Assembly (NCBI GenBank): GCA_905182995.1
Contig: CAJJDP010000129.1
Coordinates: forward strand, 272,002 to 336,001
Origin: Paramecium octaurelia
Lineage: Eukaryota > Ciliophora > Oligohymenophorea > Peniculida > Parameciidae
Direction: 5' to 3'
DNA: 64,000 bases
Shown: positions 35,878 to 47,523 of the stretch, piece after piece
Layout of the letters: each line of letters starts with the position of its first letter
Numbering within the stretch: position 1 is the first letter of the stretch
Position numbers and translations under genes: made by a program
The notes under the pieces: model-generated
The model's input: only the letters and a program-made list of their open reading frames with translations
What the model was told of the DNA's origin: nothing
The model's database searches: none

Positions 35878-37095
35878 ATGTTCATACCATACAAAAAAAA
35901 TAAAGGGTACAAAATCCCTGTTATATTTGAATTCGGACAATAAAATACAAGAGTAGGATATGCAGGAACTGATGGACCAGAAGTTGTTTTGCCTTCTGAT
36001 TTGTTAATGGATAGCGAGGGAAACATGAAGTTTATTGAATAAAATAGCACATATTAACCAATTGGATTTGATGTTAAGAATATCCTTCAAGGAGGCCAGA
36101 TAGTTGATTTCGATATATGGAAAGAATATGTAGAACACATTCTCAATAATGTTTTATTTTAAGAGAAACAATTCCCCTTTTTCTTTGTTGAAAATGGAAA
36201 TGTCAAAAAGGAAACCAGAAACAAAATCATTGAAATGCTTTTTGAAGAAATTGATGTTTCCTCTGTGTTCTTTCACAGAAACACAATGCTAGCATAATAT
36301 ATAGTAGGAAAAGATAATGTACTAGTAGTAGATTGTGGAGCATCGCATACAACAATTACTCCTATATTAGATGGAAATGTTATAGAAAAAGGTAATCTAA
36401 ATGATATAAAATTTCAGGTATTCTTAGAGGTGACATAGGAGGGGAGTACATAACTAATAAACTATATGAGGTTTGGAAATAATAGGGATTGGCCTTTTCT
36501 AGATTTAAAAATTATAGTCAGCTCTCACCCTCTCTGTAAATGTATGGAGATTTGGAGATAGTTAGAGAAATCAAGCATTAGTGTGTTAAACTATATGATC
36601 AACCTATAGAGAATTTGTAATTTTACATATTTACTAATTTTAAGAAAATTCAATCCAACTGTTGACAATCAAGCTTACGAATTACCAGACTAAACTAAAT
36701 TGTTAATCTCTGAAGAAATGTACAAGTATCCAGAATTCTTATATGAACCAACTGAAAATTTTGAAGGATTGGATAAAGCATTAGAAACAAGTTTGGAGAA
36801 AATTGATTCGGATTATAGAAAGGAACTTGTTCAGAATGTTATTCTGATAGGAGGAGCAAGTTGCACAGTTAATATGGTTGAAAGATTTTAAAGAGCTATC
36901 AATAATCTTAAAATTTTTGGATTATCTTCGAGAAGCAAAGTGCAAACCCTACCCAAATTTTTTGATCGTTAACATGCATCTTGGTTGGGAGCTTCCATTG
37001 TGGCAAGTTCATAGATATATGATCAATGGACCTTAAATAAATCAGACTATGATGAACATGGATCGTCTCTAATTGAAAAAAAGATGTTTTATTGA
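35878..37095 (+). CDS. actin-related protein
   Basis: The actin fold is visible: VIFEFGQQNTRVGYAGTDGP (phosphate loop 1, with the usual D/S replaced by E/N), VLVVDCGASHTTITPILDG (phosphate loop 2), GGEYITNKLYE, NVILIGGASCTVNMVERFQ (adenosine site) and WLGASIVASS near the C terminus. Introns of 26 nt near 36391 and 28 nt near 36618 restore the frame. About 390 residues. The divergence in loop 1 and the short C-terminal end lacking the actin KCF tail show it is an ARP and not actin. The GYAG..GPE start recalls ARP4-like nuclear subunits of chromatin remodellers, but assignment to a subfamily is weak. An in-frame ATG also exists at 35851, which would add nine residues. Confidence 0.85.
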
Positions 37096-37231
37096 TATTG
37101 AATTATCATTTATACCACATATGAGATTTCCTGTTCTCTAAATTCATTTTTAGTCATGACATAATGTCTAAACAATTAAATGAATTAATTCTAAAGTTTG
37201 ATAAAATATATAAATTTTATTTCTTTTTTTA

Positions 37232-38140
37232 ATGCTACTATTTCCTGAAAGTCGCTATCCTATTGAAAACAGGAAAAAGTCATAAACATATTATTAAGAG
37301 TCTAAAATTAAAGAGTTGTTATCAAATTCAGTAGGAGAGGCTATCAAGTACAAACCATCGAAACCAATTAACTCTAAATTGGATTATGAGGAAAATTAAT
37401 ATTTGGCCAATAAGAATAAGCAAAGCTATTTGCAAAGCAATATTTTCCATGATACAAAAATTTAAATTAGAAATGATAAACAAGCACTCCAATATTAAAA
37501 TAATAAAAAAAAGTAATCAGCCATCCTCTCATCCAGAGTTACAACTGAACCTCAATATTAACAGCCCTCATATGTAAGAGGTACTTTAAATGCAGAATTC
37601 AGAAAAGACGATATAAAAGTTGAAAATAAACAATCTTAGCAGAGTGTATTATTTAATACTCTTGGGAAATATTACGATGAGCACAAACATCCTGGTAAAA
37701 CTAATTTTATGGCGTCTGATCTGACCTTTCTTAAACATGACTCTTTGAGGGACAAGAAATTAGAACATCAAGAAAGGTAGTTGGAGGCAGAATATTAGAA
37801 ACAAAAGAGTTATTTATCGTAATATAATTCTACTTAGAGTCAATCAAGGAGGCAATCAAAATAAGAATAAGAAATAAATGTTAAATTGAATCAAATAGAA
37901 ATACCTAAATAAGAGATTACAGGTTATGACATTGTTATAGAATCAAAAGGAAAAGGCTTTCTACCAAATTAATTTAAAAGCATCGTCAAGCACAATGGAT
38001 TTCAAATAAAACAATAAGAGAATGATCATTATGTAATCTAACCTTTAGGAGGGACTAATAACATATAGTCTATTGTTAAATATTTAAAGAATTATGATAA
38101 CAAAGCTAAAATAGAGAAGGTACCGTATTAATAACATTGA
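37232..38140 (+). CDS. hypothetical polar protein
   Basis: A single frame of about 302 residues without introns, from MLLFPESRYPIENRKKSQTY to a TGA at 38138-38140. It is rich in K, Q, N, S and Y, with one coiled-coil segment (LEHQERQLEAEYQKQKSYL) and a more structured C-terminal 80 residues (GYDIVIESKGKGFLPNQFKS, then NGFQIKQQENDHYVIQPLGG). No family recognised. It is convergent with the POC5-like gene, 30 bp between stops. Confidence 0.7.
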
Positions 38141-38170
38141 AAATTATTAATTTCAAAATAATTAATGCAT

Positions 38171-39669
38171 TCATTTCTTCTTAAATGTAGATGAACTAGA
38201 TGTTGTAGTCTATTTTTGAGGTTATTTAGTTTAGACTTGTTTTGTTTGGACTGTCTGTTTCTTAATGGATTAGGTCTAAGATGGTATGGTAGAAGGATTG
38301 TCAAAGGTTACTTTAATAACTTTGCCTTCATTTTATTCATCATCTCTATCAAATTATAGATCATCTAAATAAATTTTGAAATTACCTTGTTATACTAATT
38401 TCGATATTGACATATTTATGCTCTGATTTTCAGTAATTTCTGACAATTACTTCATTCCAACAATGGGGGCATCTTTCCAACGATGATCATTTGTTTCTAA
38501 TCTATTTTGTTAGTGATAAGTGATATTTTTAGGAGGTGAATGCTATCTCTACCATTGATCTTTGCTTTCATTTAAAATCAATGTATCATTTAATTAATTA
38601 AATTATTAAGGTTAATGAAGAGTTGACTATTATTACTATGTAGTAGTTGATTACTAGAATGGATTCATTAATAAATTGGTGGCTAAGGAATCTAACTCCA
38701 TTTATTGAGATGCCCCATTCAATACATTCATGGCTTCAAAATTGAGAGCACAAACTCCTCTCATAAAAGCCCTCTTTAAGTTCTCTTGCATTGATAATTT
38801 GATTTTGTTGGCTTCATCTAATTAAGATGTAGCTTCCAATAATTTCTACTCCAATAATTATTGTTCTTTTTGAAATTTAGCCATCAACAAATCCACATCA
38901 TTTTAATGAGCCAATTTCATTTTTTCAGATTAATTAATTCTGATTTGAATATTGAACTGCTTCTTCCATAAATTAAAAATCCATCTTTATAAATACAGTT
39001 TGTAATGCTTAGTCCCTTTTTTTTAATTCTAAAATATTTATTTTATATTACATTTTTCTTCTTTAACGAATATTTAGCATACATCTTTAAACCTTTTAAC
39101 ACATTTGATAAGACTTATTATCTTCTTTTTGTATTCTTCATTTTACCACAATATAATGCAATTTTCTCAGATCTCTCAGTAATCTAATTACAAATTCTCA
39201 TTTATTCAGCCAATTATTCTTTTGTTTATGATAATTCATTATTTTTCAATTCATACATTTACAGGTACTTTTCAGTGTCTTATTTGATTGTTTATTTTTA
39301 GTCCTCCAACATGGATCTCTTCATAGCCATAAATTCACTTGTGGCTTCAGTCTTAAATACATTTAAAATATGTTCCAATCTTATTTTAAATTGTTCTGTG
39401 TCCTCATCTATTATTTGAGGAGCATGATTTCTAATTTTGTTACTGTTCTTTTTTGCTTCTTCGTTATTCGGCACATAGTTTTCTAGAATACTATAATTAA
39501 CAAAACCTTTATTCCATGGATTAGAAACACATTTACTAGAAGTGATATCAGATTCAGTTTTCGAAGGACTGGGCGATGGCTATTTTAATTATTCATTTTT
39601 GGTTTATTTCCACTTTTGACTTAATTTAGTAAAATCACATAGATCATCCAAATCGTTTACAAAACTCAT
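38171..39669 (-). CDS. POC5-like centrin-binding basal-body protein
   Basis: POC5 lies in the distal lumen of centrioles and basal bodies and binds centrin through Sfi1-like helices. The gene encodes an N-terminal polar region, coiled coils, two Sfi1-like tryptophan or hydrophobic helices (KGLKMYAKYSLKKK and YLQRWIFNLWKKQFN), then the family-specific block LKRAFMRGVCALNFEAMNVL, which closely matches the conserved C-terminal box of POC5. The last 150 residues are low-complexity and end in SSSSTFKKK. A 23-nt intron near 39035 is needed between the two Sfi1-like helices. About 490 residues. It is head-to-head with the TMEM258-like gene, 54 bp between starts. I am confident of the family and less so of one-to-one orthology, since Paramecium often keeps several copies. 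Confidence 0.85.
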
Positions 39670-39723
39670 TCAAATTTGAATTATTAACTATAAAATAATA
39701 TAATAAATACATTATTAATAATT

Positions 39724-39980
39724 ATGGTATATTCTCCATATTAGCCCTTAATAGACCCAAAGCACTACAGCAATTTATCAATTGTCTTAACATTTATTGG
39801 GTTTTGTTTCTTATCAGATTTTGTAATGTAACAACTCATATGCTAAATGATAGTTATTAATTTACTAAATAAAAAGAATAAAGAGCATTAACAAAAGAGT
39901 TGGCAATTGGGTTTTTTACAGCTCTGTTTTTATCCTCCGGCACAGTATTCACATTTTTAGCTTTAGGGTTGTATTTTTGA
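39724..39980 (+). CDS. TMEM258-like oligosaccharyltransferase subunit
   Basis: TMEM258 is a tiny two-helix subunit of the ER oligosaccharyltransferase. Removing a 26-nt intron at 39828-39853 gives 76 residues: N-terminal MVYSPYQPLIDPKHYSNLSI (animal form Y-x-S-P-V-N-P..FP-L-x-V), first helix VLTFIGFCFLSDFVIYQFT, the loop KQKEQRALTKELAIGFF (matching T..YKELLIS) and second helix TALFLSSGTVFTFLALGLYF, ending like the family with G-hydrophobic-Y at the C terminus. Length and end position agree with the animal protein. It is too short for ordinary ORF calling, especially with an intron and a recoded stop in it. The gene is convergent with the golgin-like gene, 38 bp apart. Confidence 0.88.
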
Positions 39981-40018
39981 GTATCAATTATAAACATTTA
40001 ATATATATTAGACAATAA

Positions 40019-43000
40019 TCATATATCATCTAAATCCCAACCTGATTCTGCATTCTCCCCTTACTTTTACTACTCTGCCCATGGATCAATTTCTTCTAAT
40101 TCATCCTCAAAATCCAACTAACCTTGACTGACCCTTTCCGCATTTTTCACGGGTGGGTTATTATTAACTTCTTAATTATCTTGATCGTCATCAAATTACA
40201 CATCAGGAGTTTCTTCTTCAAATTATTAGTTTACCTTCTAATTTTCAAGTGGTTCCTATTGTTCTTCCCCATTCTCTTTCTAATTTTACGATGAATTATT
40301 AATATTCGTTTCAATAATTTATTTATTGCTCTCCTCATTTGCTTGCACTTGCGGATTTTCTATTTCATTGTCAAAATCAATATCATCATCCACATTCCAT
40401 TGATTTCCTCCATCTTCATCTGGATGCTCATTCTCATCAACATCTAAATTTTTAACTTGTTATTCGCTTAACTTTACTTCCACCTCATAATGTTCTTAGA
40501 CATTTTAAATTTCATCCTCTTAATCATTTACACTCTTTTCCTAAGACCTTGGATCAGAAAATAAAACTGGTTTTGAAATAACTTCTTAAACACCTATATC
40601 CTGATAGGAATGAGAAAGATCTTAAGAAGAAGGAGCATTCTTTTGAGAATTTACTTCGATGTTGTAATTATTCTCTAATTAATTCGAAGAATTAATAACA
40701 ACTTTCTATTGAGCATCATGAATATGAGTATCTAGTGCATCCAAATCACCTAAACTCTTTTCTTTTACTTGATTTTCAAAATTCGAATTACTTACTGGTT
40801 CAACTACAAGCTAATATTATATTTCTAGCTACTCTTATTCCTTATTGATTTAATTTTATATCTCAACTTCTTCATTATTTTAGTTATTTTCTTAAGTATT
40901 GATATCTTCAGCAGCCAATTCATCATTGTTATTTATTACTTGCTGTAGTGATTCTTCTTATAAAGTATTTTAAACGTCCTGTTGACTTACATTAATGTCC
41001 TTGTCAGTATTTTCATATTCAACTTGATCCTATTTTGATAATTCTGTGTTATCATCAACTTATTATTGATTGGCTAATTGATCCTCTTCTCCTTCAATCT
41101 CTGATGAGGGTTCATTTTCATTATCATTTTGTTCATGATCTCCCTCTTATGAATTCAACTCTTCCCCTAAAGGATTTTTGTCAGATATATTTTATTGATC
41201 TTCTTAATGTTATTCATCTGAATTAATTTCTTATTCATCCTAATCATTATCAATTTCAACTTATTCTTCTTGATCTTGATTATCATCATTGTTTTATTCA
41301 TCATCAATATAGTGTTTTTGATTTTGATTAAATTGCTATTCTTCAAAATCTTCTTCTTCTTATTCTTACTCCAATTCCTAATTTTTATTAAATTCTTCAT
41401 TTAAATCATTTTCTTTTTATTCTTCATCTTAATCTTAATTTTATGATTCAATTTATTCATTTGATGACATTTAATCCTCTGGGCCTTCTTTATTTTAATC
41501 ATCATTATTTTCTTAACTTTCATATTCAACATTTTAATATTCAGAATCCTCTTCCTCATTTTAAATTTCATCTTATTTTTAACTGTCTTCTTCTTCTTCT
41601 TCTTATTCATTTTAATTATTATCATCATCCAGGTTATTTTATTCTACATTCATCTATTATACTTCTACTTGATTATCTTAGGATGATTGTTATGACTCTT
41701 ATTCTGGCAACACTTCATCATCATATGACTCTTCATTCTATTGATGATCCTAATCTATCTCAAGATCTTAATTTTCTTCAAGGTTTTCATAATTTTCTTC
41801 ATCTTCTTCATCATAATTTTATAATAATCCTTCTCTTTCTGAGAGTTCCTCTGAATTCTTCTCTATATTTTATTGAATCTCTTCAATTTCATTTTAATTA
41901 TCTTCTTATTCTTCGGATACATCATTTTATTAATGGATTTTATTGTCTGATTGATCATTTTATTTTGAATCATCCTACACATAATCATCATTCTATTATA
42001 TTTCATCTTAAAAATCAGAACTTTCATCGACTTATTTTTCATAATCATCTTGTTTTACATTTTGTCCTTAGCCTAATTAGATATTTTAATACTCACCAGC
42101 TCCTTCATTAAGAATTTCTTACTAAAATACATAATATTATAAGATTACTTCTTAGATGTCAACATTGAGACTATCTTCAAATTCCCAAGCTCCATCCTCT
42201 CTTTATACTGCATTTTCCTCGTAATCGATTTATCTCAATTAATTAATTGCTCTTTGGGAATCTTCATCTGGCTATAAATTTTATTCACTCACCTTTTCTT
42301 CTTCATCTGAAAACTTTCTTTTTTCAATTGAAATTTGTTCTTCTAATTCTTAAATTCTTTCTTATCTTAATAATTTTGATTAATTTATACTATACTGCAT
42401 TTTAAAAGTTCTTCTAATATTCTGTATCAACTAAACACATCTATAATTGATGCATCTATTCAACCTGAGCCTCTTACTTATGCTATTACTAGAGCATTCG
42501 AACCTCCATTTCCTTGAGCTAATATTTTAATTCATGATTTTCATTTCTATATTGAATCATTTATAACTCCACTAATACATTAATTCATAAATTACATTCA
42601 TCATATTTTCTTTAAAAAGAATCATCCAATTCCCAACCTTTATCCTCTTACTTCCAAATATCATTCGAATCTACATTCTACTACTTAATCAATTCTTCAT
42701 TTAATTCTTAGATTTATTGTTCCAAAACTATGATTTGTGCTTCTTTGTTCTCTAAACTACTCAATAAATTTCGCTTTTCTTCTTGAATAAGTGCCAACTG
42801 ATTTTCTAACTTATTAATACTCTATTTGTCAACAGAGTTTCTTTTGAATTAGTCTATCTATTATTGTAAAGATGTAATGAATTGATTTAAATTAAATTTC
42901 TCTTTCTCATTTTCATTTCTCAAATCATTTAATTAATTTTAGAGTTCCAAGATCTGGTTCTCCTTATCCTCATTCTGAGCTTAGATTCTTTCATTTTCTT

Positions 43001-44219
43001 CTATTAGTTTATCCTCTGAGACTCTCAATTGTTTTATAATATATAAACTTGATTAATGTTCTTCCTTTAACTCATCAAATTCATCAACTTGTTGCATCAA
43101 TCTTATATTCTCCTCTTTAAGAGAACTTATTTGTTTGGATTATTTAGAGGTTGTTTATAATGCATATTGCAATAGGTCCTGTTGTTTGGTGTTATAGTAT
43201 TTTTAGAATTATGTCAGTTTATTTGTAACTAAAGTGTTTAGTTCTAATTTCTTAATAGTCATTAGCTAATTTTAGATTTGGGGAATCTCTACTCTCATCT
43301 TTTCTTTTGCATTTTAATACTTCGATTAGTATTTAATGAAGTGATTTTTGTAATACTCAATCTCTTACTACATTTATTCGATATTGTCTTCATAATCATT
43401 GATCTATTTTTCTTATGTTTCTATCAGTTTAGTGATGTCGTTGTTTAGGTTTTCATTTTCTTTGGTCAATTTACAAATAATGTCTTGATGATTATCTTGT
43501 GGCTCTATGAGCTCAGTCAATTTAAATAATTATTTGGCTTCCTTTAATTGTTGATTGAATTATTCCTTCTCGATTTGGAATTGCTTTATTTTATTTTCTA
43601 ATTCCTCTTTTTGCTCTCTTAATTCATTTTGCTCTTAGATTCTTCTTAACTTCATTTGGTCTTCAAGTTCAGATCTAGATTATTATAATGCTTACTTTTC
43701 AAGTTCGAATAGTTTCTACATATCGATTACCTACTAAAGACTTGCGAATACTTTGCTATTTGATGTTTACTCCGGTGAAATAATAATATTATTGGATCCA
43801 CTATTTTAGGATCCAAATATATTTTGAAAGGTTTGCTTCAGTTTTTAGGGTGCACTTTCTCTAATAAGTTTTTCAATTGTTTAAGTCTACTGGACAGTGC
43901 TTGTAATTTTTCCCCACATATCTACTTATTCTGGGGATTTTTATTCATCTTATTAAAATTAAGATTATTTTTCCTGTTTCAATTGGGTTTCTGCTGGTGT
44001 TTAGAAGGGATCATCAATATCATCATCGATTTCCCAATCATTCTTTTTTTAATTTTAATTTGGATTATCTCTAAAATTGTTTAATTATTACTGCTGATCT
44101 TAATTTCCATGATCAGAAGGAAAATCCTCATCCTCGATATCCCAACCATCCTGAGCCTTCTTTTATTCTCCTGTCAGTTCGTCACCAATAAAATTCTGCC
44201 CAAAACCAGCAAAACTCAT
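40019..44219 (-). CDS. golgin-like coiled-coil protein with acidic middle and tryptophan-acidic motifs
   Basis: About 1380 residues. The N terminus MSFAGFGQNFIGDELTGEQK leads to two tryptophan-acidic motifs (DGWDIEDEDF, DWEIDDDIDD). About 450 residues of continuous coiled coil follow (for example KQFQIEKEQFNQQLKEAK), then WELDDSF, further coil, WEFEDS, and about 700 residues extremely rich in E, D, N and Q with little hydrophobic content. The C terminus carries WNVDDDIDF and ends GWDLDDI. Introns of 24 nt near 42595 and about 25 nt near 42440 join the coil to the acidic part. If the second is wrong there could be two genes, but the overlap of frames argues for one. Tryptophan in an acidic setting is the signal by which several Golgi tethers bind COPI coat subunits; a tether at the Golgi is my inference. 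Confidence 0.75.
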
Positions 44220-44272
44220 TATAAATTATTTTTTTTTAATTATATACACGTAATTAGAAAATAAACATATTA

Positions 44273-44943
44273 TCAATAGAATTATTCCATCTCATTAGAT
44301 TTCCTATTTGACAGGTCATTCATCCTCTGCCTCTTGTATTCGCCAGAATTCTTCATCATCATCTACTCCTCAGGTTGATTCCTCCTGTGATCTACTGTTG
44401 TCACGCACATCGATTCAATGGAATTTTTACACATTGATTAAATAGTCGCATTTAAACGATTGATTTCTCTATAAAGTGCTGTGACATCTGGATTAGGAAC
44501 CAAGATAGTAGGAGGTCTCTATTTAATAGTTTCCAATTCTTCGAAATACTTTTGACTCGCCTTTTCCAAGTTCCAATATTATTATTTCAAACAATCATAG
44601 TTCTTGGCCTTCTACTCTAGTTTATCTACTTTATCAATAAGATCTCTGTTTTCAGATTATAAATTGAGGATCACTTATTTTTATTGATTTATCACAACAC
44701 TTTATTAAAATTCCTATTCCTAGTATCTTTGCTACTAAAGTTTTAAATCTTCGAGTTCCAAAAGATCCTCTGGATTAATCTTATGCTATTGCAGCTTGTA
44801 GTATTTCATTGACAATTCTTCAATGTGAGATTTCCATTGTTGTATCTCTATATTCAGTTCTTAAACCTTGTTTTTCAAATAGATATTTTCAGCCAGCTAA
44901 TGTTTATAAGCAATAGGATTACTAATTGAGAGTGCTCAGTCAT
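44273..44943 (-). CDS. coiled-coil protein, unknown function
   Basis: About 214 residues. A 26-nt intron near 44920 follows the first seven codons (MTEHSQL), an unusually early position. The body is a coiled coil (AENIYLKNKVQELNIEIQQW to LEKASQKYFEELETIKQ), followed by RPPTILVPNPDVTALYREIN and a basic end (GEYKRQRMNDLSNRKSNEM). No family found. It is 53 bp upstream of the golgin-like gene on the same strand and could be a cytoskeletal component, but nothing specific shows this. Confidence 0.72.
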
Positions 44944-45022
44944 TTTGCTAAATAAAATTTATTAATTTTTATTATAACATTGTTAATTACAAAATGAGAT
45001 CAAAAATATATTGCATTATAAA

Positions 45023-46699
45023 TCATAATACATATACATTGTTAAGTAATTCATCCTCCATTTCTTCAACATTCTCTTTTAATGGTTGATCATATGTTTC
45101 TCGCAATTTATTCAAAGTTAGAATTCCAAATAACAATAAAAAGAACATACCTATGGATGTGTTCAACCCAAATGTATGACAAAAGACTACGTAAGTCTCT
45201 TAGAAAATGAATAGAAATTCCGTCAAGAAGACCATTCCAGAAAAACCATAATGTCTCAAAGATGTAGGGAATACTTCTAAGGCGTAGATCTAATTTTGAT
45301 TGATTATTTTTACATTAATGAAGGCACACCCAAAACTCAAGACCAACCTGCTCATAATTAGAATCATCATGACTATTGTATGCATTAATCTATCATAAAA
45401 GGAGATCAAGGCTATGGCATTTGTACTTAATTGAAAAATTGGAAAAACTGCATATAGAAAATTGAACAAAGCACTAACTCCTAAAACAATCTTCAAGACG
45501 TCCTTCCTATTGTAGTTCAAACTTGCATATCCACTGATAAGATAGCCTGTTGTTGCTACAGTTGATAGCAATAACTCAGTCTTCTATCGATCCAATCTGG
45601 AAAAGGCATCTATTTCTTTGGAGGTTTGAAATTATCCAATGATGATCACTGAATACAAGTAAAGAAGACAGAACATTCTAACTCTGGTTGAATTATAACG
45701 GAAAATTGAACTATATTAATTGTAATTATAATTACGAGAAATTGTATGCTTTGGCCACATCCCTAACGCCAAATTATTAAGCAATTTCTTAAATCTTTCC
45801 TTTAAGTTCGTTTACTTTTAATTCATCTTCTAACATCCAATCCTAAGGCATTTCTCTCCCATTACATTAACTGATCAGTTGGAGCACTATTTTTGCCTCA
45901 TGATATTTCTTTTTAATGACTAGCATTCTTGGGGATTCTTGCATAAACTTAATAAGAACTGAAAACATAACAGCTGGTCCCCCAAATAGAATTAACATAC
46001 TCTATTGCCAATTTAGTTAAAATGAATCTATAATCACAGGTGATATAATAGTCCCAATCCCATAGGTTGTCAATAAAATTGAAGGACTTAATTTTTACAG
46101 ATTTTCTGATGATATCTCAAAAAATAAAATCATAGAGGAATTCAAGAATCCTCTCAAAAAGAAATTAGCAAAAAACAAAGCAACACTTAATAAATACGCA
46201 TTCGGTATTAAGATTGTCAGACAACAAGTGAAACCTAATAAAGCCAAAGTTTCAATCATAATTGATCTAATATTTATATCAATAAATACTATCTGCCTTG
46301 TCGAATTTCCATCTGCTCTCCATAATACAGAGAGCCGATACATCCACCCAAATAGTATGAAGTAACAAGTATTAATATAATAATTTTATCATTGCAAACT
46401 AATTAAAAGAATTGAATTATGTCTCCCAATTGGGATGCAAATGTGATTTTCTCTTTGTCTATGTCGTCTCTGTAATATTACTTGCAAAACTCGGCTTCAT
46501 TGCATTAATAGAAGTTATATTGCTAATCGATGCATTTATATTGGGTTTGATGGAAATACAATTCCGTTATAGCAATATGAAACATTCCTGCTACCATATA
46601 CTGCAAGCTCATTATAACGATGGCTCTGATTTAGAATTTGTGTCCATTTCCAGCTTTAATTAATGCTTGCTCCAATGTTAGTACATATCTAATTGGCAT
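45023..46699 (-). CDS. major facilitator transporter, SLC22-like
   Basis: Twelve hydrophobic segments are suggested. The large loop after the first helix holds several cysteines (YKCIDQQYNFYQCNEAEFCKQ), as in organic-ion transporters of the SLC22 family, followed by FQLVCNDKIIILILVTSYYL, which resembles the family block before helix two, and GGCIGSLYYGEQ. The mid-protein cytosolic loop contains ESPRMLVIKKKYHEAK, the counterpart of the SPRWL motif, and later IYALEVFPTSLRHYGFS, the E-x-x-P-T-x-x-R signature of helix ten-eleven. Introns of 23 nt near 46273 and 28 nt near 45790. About 540 residues. Substrate unknown. Start 42 bp after the stop of the upstream coiled-coil gene. Confidence 0.88.
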
Positions 46700-46741
46700 A
46701 GCAATTATTTATAATTTAGAAATATATAATAATCAGATAAT

Positions 46742-47438
46742 TCAATGCTTTACTGCAGTCCTTTTTTCAACTATTCCATCATATCTTAAAACCAATTCTT
46801 TATGCTACTCTTCCTCGACCTTCAATTCAATTAATTTCTTTTCCAACACAGTCTCCAACTACCCTATCAATTACTCGTATTCCTTTTGCATTTGCATTAT
46901 TTCATTATCAGTTTTCCTATTCACCTATTGTAAAATGACTTGTCTGGTTTAATTGTGAGCTAATTTCCTCCACTTCGTGAACACTTATCTTGGAAGTCGC
47001 TATCTATTTTTTCATATTAAATTGTACTTATAATGTTTTGTTGCATAAACCTTCATACTTCTAATGTATTTTTAAAATTTCACTTATTCTCTGAATATCT
47101 TGAACACTCTCTATTGAAGATTCTCCATGTAAAGTTTTCTTGCTATCGAATATCCAATACGAAGCTTATGTTGAATGTCTCCTTTTGTTTTTGTGTAATC
47201 TATAATTCACTTGAATAAGGGTACTTTTAAACAAGTTTTCCAAGATCAAGAGTTCTTCCTGAGTCTAATTGTACCCATCATCCACCATGGTCAAGTTTCC
47301 TTAATACATCTCCTCTGTAAATTTTCTGCATTACTCCAGGTATGCCTAAGCTGTTTTTTCAGACCATTCATCCAACAACTATTTATTCTTCTTAGTGAAC
47401 TCATAGATCACTTTAGTCTTTAATTGAGTTGTGTCCAT
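46742..47438 (-). CDS. coiled-coil protein with one unresolved frame change
   Basis: Starts at 47438 with MDTTQLKTKVIYEFTKKNKQ and continues as a helical, glutamate- and lysine-rich protein (MYQGNLTMVDDGYNQTQEEL, then SSIESVQDIQRISEILKIHQ). Near 46905 this frame meets a TGA, and the coding potential continues in another frame (EIMQMQKEYEQLIGQLETV) to the TGA at 46742. I could not place a canonical short intron between the two. Either the intron is atypical, or the gene is frameshifted, or the first part ends early. About 230 residues if joined. No family recognised. Confidence 0.55.
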
Positions 47439-47523
47439 TAACGATTAATTTAAATAACTACTAATTTATATATAATTTCAAAAAAATGAAAATCGCATTG
47501 TTTATTGAACTTTATTTATGAAT

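Noticed and set aside
41443-42111. A plus-strand open frame of 222 codons, rich in L, I, F and H
   Set aside because: It is the antisense shadow of the acidic E/D/N/Q segment of the golgin-like gene; the repetitive GAA/GAT/AAT composition removes stops on the other strand.
46412-47423. Several plus-strand frames rich in leucine, phenylalanine and serine
   Set aside because: They lie opposite the SLC22-like transporter and a coiled-coil gene on the minus strand, which have family motifs and introns in the right places.
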